From assembly GCA_030066655.1 (NCBI GenBank), contig JASJBE010000011.1, forward strand, positions 1-64,000: 64,000 nt of DNA. The letters are read 5' to 3'. Shown here piece by piece: positions 48,367 through 56,148 of this stretch; position 1 is the first letter of the stretch, and every line of letters starts with the position of its first letter. Below the pieces are notes generated by a model, which was not told the DNA's origin, searched no databases, and was given only the letters and a program-made list of their open reading frames with translations. Both the position numbers and the translations under genes were made by a program. This DNA is from Woeseiaceae bacterium. Lineage in GTDB: Bacteria; Pseudomonadota; Gammaproteobacteria; Steroidobacterales; Woeseiaceae.

Positions 48367-48483
48367 TTACGCGCCAATGATGACGAAAACGGCAATGCCA
48401 AGCAGGACCAGCGCAGCGGTGAAAGGAAAGAGAATGCGACGCACGCCGGGGCGCTTGAAAACTTTCTGGAATGGAATAGGCAT
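48367..48483 (-). CDS. Small single-pass membrane protein, 38 residues
   Basis: A short open frame starting at ATG 48483 with an AGGAAG site correctly spaced upstream. It encodes a basic N-terminus (VFKRPGVRR) and one hydrophobic helix (about residues 17-36) ending in IGA. Positive-inside charge predicts a cytoplasmic N-terminus. It lies 18 bp upstream of the polytopic membrane protein gene on the same strand, so they may be cotranscribed. No family is recognised; the ribosome-binding site and helix support a real gene. Confidence 0.6.
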   Translation of the reverse strand: MPIPFQKVFKRPGVRRILFPFTAALVLLGIAVFVIIGA

Positions 48484-48654
48484 TGTTCTTCCTGTTGTCG
48501 TTAATCCCAATGGCGGCTCGAATCGCGCGCTACTGCGTTCACTACGAGGCCAGACGTTTATTTGAGATTGTCTCACCAAAAAGCCGCGCGGACGCAGATC
48601 GATACCTTTGGAAACATGCACAGCTCGACAACACTTTTGAGCTACGCAGTCACA

Positions 48655-49461
48655 CTAATTTTTGCACGACCTTTCCTGTTGGCACTTCGGACACCAGTAC
48701 GTGCCGCGGTGATGTCGGCCCAGCCGCTGGGTTCGAATGCGCGTTAGGCAGCGGTGGCAGGGCTTGCCGTGACGGTTGTAAACCCACAGGCGCCCGGCCT
48801 TGTCGTTCTCGAATCGGGTGACACGCTTCCCACCGCCCAGGTTCTTCTTCAGGAGATCCGCAGCGAGCTCGAAGCATGCCTCCAACTCCTCGTCGGACAC
48901 CTGGCCCAGGGTCAGCGCCGGCGACAGCGAGCGGATGAACAGCACCTCTGACTTGTAAACATTACCGATGCCACTCGCGACACGCTGATCGAGCAGCACG
49001 TCGGCCAGCAGCGTGTCGCCGTCGCAGATCTCACGTGCCCGCTCGACAATCCTTACCGGTTCGATGTCATCGGCAATGAGGTCGGGACCTAAGCGAGTCT
49101 TTGTGATGGCGCGACGCACGCTCGGCGTCCTGATCAGCTCGACCTCCTTCGCGTTGAAACACACGTAGTCCTCGCCGTTGACCCTGAGTCTCAGCGAAGC
49201 GCGGTTGCGTGGCTTTTTCCATTCCTCACTCGGCGCATAGCGATGCCAGGAACCGTACATTCCGAGATGACTGCGTATCGCGAGGCCGTTGTCGAGTTCG
49301 AAGAACAGGTGTTTGCCGCGCGCGACGACGCCCTGGATCCGCGCAGCGACGCAGCGACCGGCCGCGCTGGTATCGGCCATGCGTACTTCCTCGATAACGT
49401 GATCAGACAAGCGCGGCGCTAGGTAGTTGGCGACCTTGTGAATCGTGTCTCCCTCAGGCAC
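48655..49461 (-). CDS. nei: Endonuclease VIII/Fpg-family DNA glycosylase (Nei)
   Basis: A 268-residue base-excision repair glycosylase/AP lyase. I set the start at GTG 49461 because it gives Met-Pro-Glu-Gly-Asp-Thr, so that Pro2 and Glu3, the catalytic residues after Met removal, are at the N-terminus; an in-frame start six codons upstream would bury them. A C-terminal zinc finger is present (CHRC ... CPKC). The start overlaps the end of the Lhr helicase gene by 8 bp. A similar lhr-nei pairing occurs in mycobacteria, as I recall. Confidence 0.92.
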   Translation of the reverse strand: MPEGDTIHKVANYLAPRLSDHVIEEVRMADTSAAGRCVAARIQGVVARGKHLFFELDNGLAIRSHLGMYGSWHRYAPSEEWKKPRNRASLRLRVNGEDYVCFNAKEVELIRTPSVRRAITKTRLGPDLIADDIEPVRIVERAREICDGDTLLADVLLDQRVASGIGNVYKSEVLFIRSLSPALTLGQVSDEELEACFELAADLLKKNLGGGKRVTRFENDKAGRLWVYNRHGKPCHRCLTRIRTQRLGRHHRGTYWCPKCQQERSCKN

Positions 49462-52400
49462 GACCGGCTCCGGCAGCACTGAACGGCTGAATGTCGATCA
49501 GTCCGCGATAATCGGCCACGAAACCCGCCGCCTTGAACACCTCGGCAAGCGGCGACGACAGCACGGGCTCGCCGTCCAGCTTCTCGATCACCAGGGCGCT
49601 TCGCTTACCCCTCATCGGCACGCGTCGAAGCGCTTCGACCGCCGCCTGGAGCGCCGCATCTTCATCGTTTAGCGTCGACGGGAACGTAATCAGCGCGCGT
49701 CCTCGACTGCCGACATACAGAATCGGCCGCCCGTGTGCGATCAGAACCCACGCGCCGGCGACGCGTCTCGGCTTCGCCCGCTCCTCGTTCGCTGCCATCG
49801 GCCAGGGCAAGGTCGCGCCGAAGGGGTTCGCCGGATCCATGGCCGGGATCACCGCAACATCATCCGCGGACAATCGCGACTCCCGGTCTTCAGACACATC
49901 CTTACAGTCGCGCAGCCGATCAATTGCGCCTGCGTAGGCGAACTGCGCGCCGTCGAGACCCTCGACAAAGTAGCCGCGCTTGACCCGCCCCTGTTCCTCC
50001 ATCTCGCGAAGCACCTTGTAGATAGCGCCAAAGCCCGAGCCCTCTGCGCTGCGACGGCTGACGATGCCGTAGCGATCGAGCAGCAATCGCGTCCTCGCGA
50101 CGGCTTTTTGCGTCGGACTGAGATCCCGCTTTGCCAGGCTCTCAACCAGCGACCAGCGACCGCCGGCGACCACCGTGCCGGCTCGTCCGCGTCGGGGCGT
50201 CGACGTCGACAGGCTGCGCAGCGGTGCGAAGGTATCGTTGGTGATCTGGCCGGCCCAGACCAGCCGCCACAATGCGTCGCGGATCTCCCTGGTCGATGCG
50301 TCAGCGACCTTGTCCCGGACATGGTCTTCTATTTCGATCGCGAAAGACGCGCCGCTGGTCGCGAGGCGATCGAGGATGGCCTGTTCGCAGTCGTCATCGG
50401 TTTCAAAGTCCTCGACGCTCAGAAGGTCACGAACCTGCTCGCGCAGATACAGGGAGATGCGCCCGTCCTTCGCGCCGGCGGCGCCGCGGCCGACCCAGAC
50501 GACCTCACCCGATGCAGCCATCATGTCGAGCGCGTCGAGACGAAAGTCGGCCACGCGCGACGGCAGGATCGACGTCGACAATAGCGACCAGGGCATCGGG
50601 TAGTCCTGCAGCTGCGCCACGACTTCTTTCAGCCGCTCGGGCCCTCGGCGCCCATCGCCAATGCCGTGCCATTGCGGCAGGAAAAGAGCGTAGGCCGATG
50701 CATCCACCGCGGCGACCTCGTCGCGCAGCTCAGCCAGGTTGCGCCGCTTCAGGCGTCGTAAGACCTCGGCATCGCACCAGTCGAGCTCGGCGCCACCCGG
50801 CCGAATCTCTCCGCGGACGAGTACGCCGCGCTGTTCCAGCAGTTCGAGCGTGGGCTCGACCTGCGCGACACGCAGGTCGTAGCGCGTCGCAAGATTGCGG
50901 GACAGGAACGGGCCTCGATGGCGTGCAAACCGGCGCGCGATTTCTGTAAGCCCGCCGTCGACCTTCTCGAGGAAGCTGTCGGGCAGCCCGGTCGGCGGCA
51001 CGGCGCCGAGCGCATCCCGATACAGCCCGGCATCCTCGGCAGCAATCCATCGCTCCTCGCCGGCGATCTGCACGCGAGCCGCACGGCGCTGTACCTCCAG
51101 CGCCTCCAGCCAGGCATCAAATTCACCGTCGGCACGAAGCGCGAGCTCATCGGCGTTCAGGTCACCCAGCCGCCGCAGTACGTCGTGCAGGTCGTCGACG
51201 TCCGTTGCGCGACGTTCATCGGCGATGAACTGCAGTTCGTCCTCGAGCGTCGCCAGCACATCGGCATCGATCAGGTCGCGCAGCTCCGCCTGGCCGAGCA
51301 GCTCACCGAGCAGCGCTCGATCAAGCGTCAGCGCCTGTGCCTTGCGTTCGGCCAGCGGCGCGTCCTGTTCGTACAGGTAGGCGGCGACGTAGGCGAAGAC
51401 CAGCGAACGGGAGAACGGCGACGCCGATCGCGTCTCTACGTTATCGACCGCAATATTGCGTTTCCGGATGTCGTCGAGCAGCTGCTTCAGCCCCGGCAGG
51501 TCGAAGACATCCGCGAGCGCCTGTCGATAGGTCTCGATGACGATCGGGAAGTTCGGGTAACGCTGGACGGTCGCGAGCAAGTTCTGCGCCTTCAGGCGCT
51601 GCGCCCACAGCGGCGAGCGCTGGCCGGGCCGCCGCCTTCTTAAGAGCAGTGAGCGAACCGCGTTCTCGCGGAACAGGCCCGCGAACATCGATGTGCTGGC
51701 AAGCTGCTCGGTCACGAGTTCTTCGAGCTCATCCGGGTCCGGAATCAGCAGGTCGATGTCCGGCAGCTCCTCCGTGTCGGCGAAACGCAGCACGATGCCG
51801 TCATCGGTGTACATCACCTGGATCTCATAGCCTGAGGCACTGGTCAGCAGTCGCTGTAGCGCCATTGCCCAGGGTGCATGAATGCGCGCGCCGAAGGGTG
51901 TCAGGATGCAGATACGCCAGTCGCCCAGCTCATCACGAAATCGCTCGATCGTGATCGCGCGATCGGTCGGCAGCGTGCCCGTCTCGCGTCGCTGCTCACC
52001 GATGTACGCAGCAAGATTCTGCGCAGCGAAGGCATCCAGCGTCGTGTGTTCGAGCAGCCAGTCAGTCGCCTTGCTCTCGCCAAAGCGGCCGACCTTTCTA
52101 AGGAATGCGCCGATCGCGCGACCGAGCTCGATCGGTCGCCCGGGACCGTCGCCCCTCCAGAACGGCAACCGGCCGGGTTCGCCGGGGGCCGGCGACACGA
52201 TGACGCGATCCCGCGAGATCGTCTCGACACGCCACGTACTCGCGCCGAGCGTGACGTTGTCGCCCGGTCGCGTCTCGTAGACCATCTCCTCGTCGAGTTC
52301 CCCGACGCGCGGGCCACCCTCGCCAAGGTGCACACCGAACGCACCTCGGTCAGGAATGGTCCCGGCGTTCATGCGCGTGACCAGTTCGGCGCCGCGACGG

Positions 52401-53881
52401 GGCGACAGCCTGTCCTCCGCACGATCCCAGGACAAGAGCGGTTTCAGGTCGGCGAAGTCCGTCGACGGGTAACGCCCGGACAGCATGTCGAGCACGGCCT
52501 CGAGCGCATCGCGCGACAGGTCCCGGTACGACCAGCAGCGTTTTACCAGCGCTTCGACCTCGTCGACGGTATGCGGCCGACTGCAGCACAGTGCGACGAT
52601 CTGCTGGGACAGCACGTCGAGGACGTTGTTCGGTATCGCGATCGCGTCGATGTCGGCCGAGCACATGCGCTCGGCAACCACGGCGGACTCGAGCAGGTCG
52701 CCGCGGAACTTCGGATAGATGCGACCCACACTGACTTCTTTGACGCCGTGACCTGCCCGGCCGACGCGCTGCAGACCGCGAGCAACGGAGCCGGGCGATT
52801 CGACGAGCAGGACGAGGTCGACCGTGCCCATGTCGATGCCGAGCTCCAGTGAACTCGTCGCGACGATGCCGCGAATGTCGCCGCGCTTCAGTCCCTCCTC
52901 GATCTCGGCGCGCTTCGAATGCGAGATGCTGCCGTGGTGCGCTCGCACGAGCTCTTCGTCCGCCAATTCATTCAGCTTGTGCGCCAGGCGCTCGCACAGC
53001 CCTCGGCTGTTGACGAAGATAATGGTCGACCGGTTGCCCTGGATGGCCTCGAGCAACTCCGGGTAAATCGACGGCCAGATGCCACGTTCGTTTTGCGGCC
53101 TTCCGATTTCGCGTGAATACAGTTCCCCGAGTATCGACCCACCCTCGCTTTCCTTTCGTTCAGGCTGAGGCGGATTCTGCATGTCCGGAACCGGCACCGT
53201 GACGGACAGGTCGATCAGCGGCTTCGCGGAGCAGTCGACGATGTCGACGTCCCGGTCGCCGCCGAGGAAACGGGCCACGGACTCGAGGGGTCGCACCGTC
53301 GCCGACAGCCCGATGCGCTGCGGATCCGATTCGCAGATTGCCGCCAGCCGCTCGAGCGACAACGCCAGGTGCGTGCCGCGCTTGCTGGGCGCGACCGCGT
53401 GAATCTCATCGACGATGATCGTCTCGACGGTCTTGAGCGTTTCCGCCGCCTTCGAGCCCAGCATCAGGAACAGCGACTCCGGCGTCGTGACCAGGATCTC
53501 GGACGGCTCCTTGATCATTCGTTGTCGTTCGCGCTGTGGCGTATCGCCAGTACGAATCGCGACGCTCGCCTCGCGGAAGTCGAGGCCTAAACGTTCCGCC
53601 GTGCGGGTGATGCCGACCAGCGGTGCTCGAAGGTTACGTTCGATGTCATAGACGAGGGCCTTCAGTGGCGAAATGTAGAGGACGCGTACCCCGCGGACTT
53701 TGTCGCTGCTGCCGATGCGATCGATGCCGGCGAGGAAGGCCGCGAGGGTTTTGCCGCTGCCGGTCGGCGCGACGAGCAGCGAATGGCGGCCGCGCGTGAT
53801 CTTCTTCCAGCCACGCGACTGTACCGTCGTCGGGGCGTCGAAGTTATCGTTGAACCAAGCTTGGGTGGCCTCGTGAAACAC
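49454..53881 (-). CDS. lhr: Large Lhr-type ATP-dependent helicase
   Basis: A 1475-residue superfamily 2 helicase. Motifs seen: VAPTGSGKT (Walker A), VDEIH (DEAH-like box), GLSAT and QRVGRAGH, all in the first 400 or so residues, followed by the winged-helix and Lhr-core domains to about 850. A long C-terminal part matches full-length Lhr. Lhr unwinds 3'-tailed duplexes; the C-terminal domain of E. coli Lhr is reported to have uracil-DNA glycosylase activity. Start is GTG 53881, just after the ligase stop, and the end overlaps nei. Confidence 0.95.
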   Translation of the reverse strand: MFHEATQAWFNDNFDAPTTVQSRGWKKITRGRHSLLVAPTGSGKTLAAFLAGIDRIGSSDKVRGVRVLYISPLKALVYDIERNLRAPLVGITRTAERLGLDFREASVAIRTGDTPQRERQRMIKEPSEILVTTPESLFLMLGSKAAETLKTVETIIVDEIHAVAPSKRGTHLALSLERLAAICESDPQRIGLSATVRPLESVARFLGGDRDVDIVDCSAKPLIDLSVTVPVPDMQNPPQPERKESEGGSILGELYSREIGRPQNERGIWPSIYPELLEAIQGNRSTIIFVNSRGLCERLAHKLNELADEELVRAHHGSISHSKRAEIEEGLKRGDIRGIVATSSLELGIDMGTVDLVLLVESPGSVARGLQRVGRAGHGVKEVSVGRIYPKFRGDLLESAVVAERMCSADIDAIAIPNNVLDVLSQQIVALCCSRPHTVDEVEALVKRCWSYRDLSRDALEAVLDMLSGRYPSTDFADLKPLLSWDRAEDRLSPRRGAELVTRMNAGTIPDRGAFGVHLGEGGPRVGELDEEMVYETRPGDNVTLGASTWRVETISRDRVIVSPAPGEPGRLPFWRGDGPGRPIELGRAIGAFLRKVGRFGESKATDWLLEHTTLDAFAAQNLAAYIGEQRRETGTLPTDRAITIERFRDELGDWRICILTPFGARIHAPWAMALQRLLTSASGYEIQVMYTDDGIVLRFADTEELPDIDLLIPDPDELEELVTEQLASTSMFAGLFRENAVRSLLLRRRRPGQRSPLWAQRLKAQNLLATVQRYPNFPIVIETYRQALADVFDLPGLKQLLDDIRKRNIAVDNVETRSASPFSRSLVFAYVAAYLYEQDAPLAERKAQALTLDRALLGELLGQAELRDLIDADVLATLEDELQFIADERRATDVDDLHDVLRRLGDLNADELALRADGEFDAWLEALEVQRRAARVQIAGEERWIAAEDAGLYRDALGAVPPTGLPDSFLEKVDGGLTEIARRFARHRGPFLSRNLATRYDLRVAQVEPTLELLEQRGVLVRGEIRPGGAELDWCDAEVLRRLKRRNLAELRDEVAAVDASAYALFLPQWHGIGDGRRGPERLKEVVAQLQDYPMPWSLLSTSILPSRVADFRLDALDMMAASGEVVWVGRGAAGAKDGRISLYLREQVRDLLSVEDFETDDDCEQAILDRLATSGASFAIEIEDHVRDKVADASTREIRDALWRLVWAGQITNDTFAPLRSLSTSTPRRGRAGTVVAGGRWSLVESLAKRDLSPTQKAVARTRLLLDRYGIVSRRSAEGSGFGAIYKVLREMEEQGRVKRGYFVEGLDGAQFAYAGAIDRLRDCKDVSEDRESRLSADDVAVIPAMDPANPFGATLPWPMAANEERAKPRRVAGAWVLIAHGRPILYVGSRGRALITFPSTLNDEDAALQAAVEALRRVPMRGKRSALVIEKLDGEPVLSSPLAEVFKAAGFVADYRGLIDIQPFSAAGAGRA

Positions 53882-53884
53882 GGA

Positions 53885-55423
53885 CTAGCGCCTCGCCTCA
53901 TCGAACAGCTGCCGCACCGTGTCGATCGTATCGGCCTCGGCGGCCGGCTTGTCGGATCGGTAACGCTTCACGCGGGCGAAGCGCAGCGCCATACCGACCG
54001 GGTATTGCTGGCTCTCCTGGATATCGTTGACGGCGATCTCGACGACCAGCTCGGGTCTGACGTGCACGACGTTGTCCTCGCGCCCAAGCTCTCGATCGAG
54101 CAGTGCCCTGGTCTGGTCAGCGAGCATCTTGTCGGTCAACCCCTTGAAGGTCTTGCCGAGCATAACGAAAGTGCCATCGTCCGGGTTTCTCGCGCCGAGG
54201 TGCAGGTTCGACAGCCAGCCCTTGCGGCGGCCGCTGCCCCATTCTGCCGCGAGCACGACGAGATCCAGCGTGTGCGCCTGCTTGATCTTGAGCCAGTCCG
54301 AGCCTCGATTGCCGGCGGCGTACAGGCTGTCGGGCGCCTTCGCCATGATGCCTTCATGCCCCTGTTCCAGCGCTGCGGCGAGGAACCGATTCGCCTCCGC
54401 CACGCTGTCGGTCTTTAGCTGCGGCACCAGCGACGCTGCGTCCGCAATGCCGGCTAGAGCAGCGGAACGCTCATCGAAGCTCCGGTCGATCAACTCCCCA
54501 CCGTCGAGATACAGGCAGTCGAAGTGCAGTCCGGACAGGGGCAACTTGCCGCGCATCTCGTCGACATTACTGCTGCGGCCGAAGCGGCGCATCGTGATCT
54601 GGAACGGCAGCGGCCGGTCGTCTTTGCCGAACGCGATCGCCTCGCCGTCGAGGATGAACTCGCGAGCCGGCATCGCCAGCGCCGCCTCGGTGATCTCCGG
54701 CAGCCGCGCCGTCACGTCATGCAGCTGGCGCGTAAAGATACGCACATCGGAGCCTGACCGATGGACCTGGATGCGAGCGCCGTCGAGCTTGTACTGCAGT
54801 GCGGCCTCGCCGAGCCCGTCCATCGCCTCTGCCAGGGTATCGCTGGGTTGCGCGAGCATCGGCCGGACCGGACTCAAGACGTGCAGGCGAAACGCCTGCA
54901 AGCCGGGCAGGCCGTCGACGAGCGCCGCCTCGGCGACCGGTGCCGGGTCGGCCGCGAGCATCACGGCGCGACGAATCGCATCGGCCGGCAGCCCGGACGC
55001 CTCTGCGATACCTTCGATCAGCACGCCTTCGAGTGCGCCCTGTCGGACCTCGCCGAGGACGAGGCCTGCGAGAAAGCGCTGCTCATCGACGGTGACCTGC
55101 GACAGCAACTGGCCAAACGCGTCGGTCTTGGCCTGCTTCGATCCTGCGCCCTTCATGCTTGCTATGTCATCGAGTCGGCGATCGACGTCGCTCAAGGGTA
55201 TGGCGCTGTTACCCGCCTCCGCGTTTTCCAGCGCGGCACTGACCATCGCCGGACCGAGCCCGATCCGCCCCTGCGGCATAACGCCGGCGAGGTAGTTAAC
55301 GATCAGTCGCACCTCGCTGGTATCGGCCGCGCGCAGGCAGTCGCCTAAGAGGGCGCGCTTTTTCAGCCGGCTACGGGTTGCCGAGACCGCTGACGATACG
55401 TTGACGAGGTCGTTCAGATTCAT
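53885..55423 (-). CDS. ATP-dependent DNA ligase
   Basis: A 512-residue ligase of the archaeal/bacterial LigB type. An N-terminal DNA-binding domain of about 200 residues precedes the adenylation domain with the active-site motif YKLDGAR (Lys nucleophile), FILDGEAIAF and EGIMAKAPDS, and an OB-fold with LVVLAAEWGSGRR and a C-terminal MALRFARVKRYR. ATG 55423 was chosen; upstream codons are not conserved-looking. It is first in a ligase-lhr-nei operon, so it may seal nicks in a dedicated repair pathway beside the chromosomal NAD+-dependent ligase. Confidence 0.94.
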   Translation of the reverse strand: MNLNDLVNVSSAVSATRSRLKKRALLGDCLRAADTSEVRLIVNYLAGVMPQGRIGLGPAMVSAALENAEAGNSAIPLSDVDRRLDDIASMKGAGSKQAKTDAFGQLLSQVTVDEQRFLAGLVLGEVRQGALEGVLIEGIAEASGLPADAIRRAVMLAADPAPVAEAALVDGLPGLQAFRLHVLSPVRPMLAQPSDTLAEAMDGLGEAALQYKLDGARIQVHRSGSDVRIFTRQLHDVTARLPEITEAALAMPAREFILDGEAIAFGKDDRPLPFQITMRRFGRSSNVDEMRGKLPLSGLHFDCLYLDGGELIDRSFDERSAALAGIADAASLVPQLKTDSVAEANRFLAAALEQGHEGIMAKAPDSLYAAGNRGSDWLKIKQAHTLDLVVLAAEWGSGRRKGWLSNLHLGARNPDDGTFVMLGKTFKGLTDKMLADQTRALLDRELGREDNVVHVRPELVVEIAVNDIQESQQYPVGMALRFARVKRYRSDKPAAEADTIDTVRQLFDEARR

Positions 55424-55546
55424 AGCGATGGTGGATCGGGCCGCCGGGTTAATCGGGCCGGGCAGGCATTGTAGCGCGACTGGACCGATGCCGTCGGTCT
55501 GTCCGCACGGGGCGCACACCGACGAGACTTGCCGTCGCTCGGCGAG

Positions 55547-56146
55547 TCAGCGCAGCACGGTTTCTACGAAGTAGTTGAGATCCCGGCGCGCTGCAAGTTG
55601 AGCATCCCAGGGCTCAAAGCGGCGTGAATCGGCACCCCCCGCCTCGATTGAGAGCTGAGTTGATGTCGCGATCATGCGCAACACGTCGGGGGTGACCTCG
55701 TAGTAGGCCTCAACGGCGCTGGCAACGGGGCGGTGGAACGGTGGCCGGGTGAGGCCGGCCGAGTTCGAGGCCCAGCCGGAAAGGCTCAGCGACAAGGGCT
55801 CTCCGTCAGCAAACAACACTACGGATTCCAGCTGGTCACGATGACTCGCCGCGCTGTGTGTGGGCGACGTGCCCCAGCTGCCCAGCCAGACAAAGTAGCG
55901 ATAGTGTCCGCTGCGATTGACCTCGAAGACGCCGAGTTGCATCAGTTGCCGGGCGTGCGCGCCATAGGCTGGCGTCGCATGTACGAACTGCATCGGTCTC
56001 GCAACGTTCGTCGTGGTGACGCCGGTATCCGGGTCGAGATGTTCAACAATGTTCGTGGGAGCGGTTGCGCAACCCGACTGCAATGCCACCACCGTCAGGA
56101 TTGCTGAAATCCGACGGACTCGCGTTGATAGCGGCTTCCCTGTCAT
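55547..56146 (-). CDS. Small lipoprotein at the end of the multiheme operon
   Basis: A 199-residue protein with a signal ending in LQSGC, a weak lipobox with Gln at -3, followed by ATAPTNIVEHLDPDTG. I do not recognise the mature domain, which contains YRYFVWLGSWGT and an aspartate/arginine-rich C-terminus. ATG 56146 lies three bases after the stop of the beta-barrel gene; an in-frame TTG at 56152 would overlap it. Its place as last gene of the operon suggests a role in assembling or anchoring the predicted conduit. Confidence 0.75.
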   Translation of the reverse strand: MTGKPLSTRVRRISAILTVVALQSGCATAPTNIVEHLDPDTGVTTTNVARPMQFVHATPAYGAHARQLMQLGVFEVNRSGHYRYFVWLGSWGTSPTHSAASHRDQLESVVLFADGEPLSLSLSGWASNSAGLTRPPFHRPVASAVEAYYEVTPDVLRMIATSTQLSIEAGGADSRRFEPWDAQLAARRDLNYFVETVLR

Positions 56147-56148
56147 GC

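Noticed and set aside
48484..48654. 171-bp gap searched for a tRNA or small RNA
   Set aside because: No cloverleaf-like arms or CCA-type end seen; nothing supportable.
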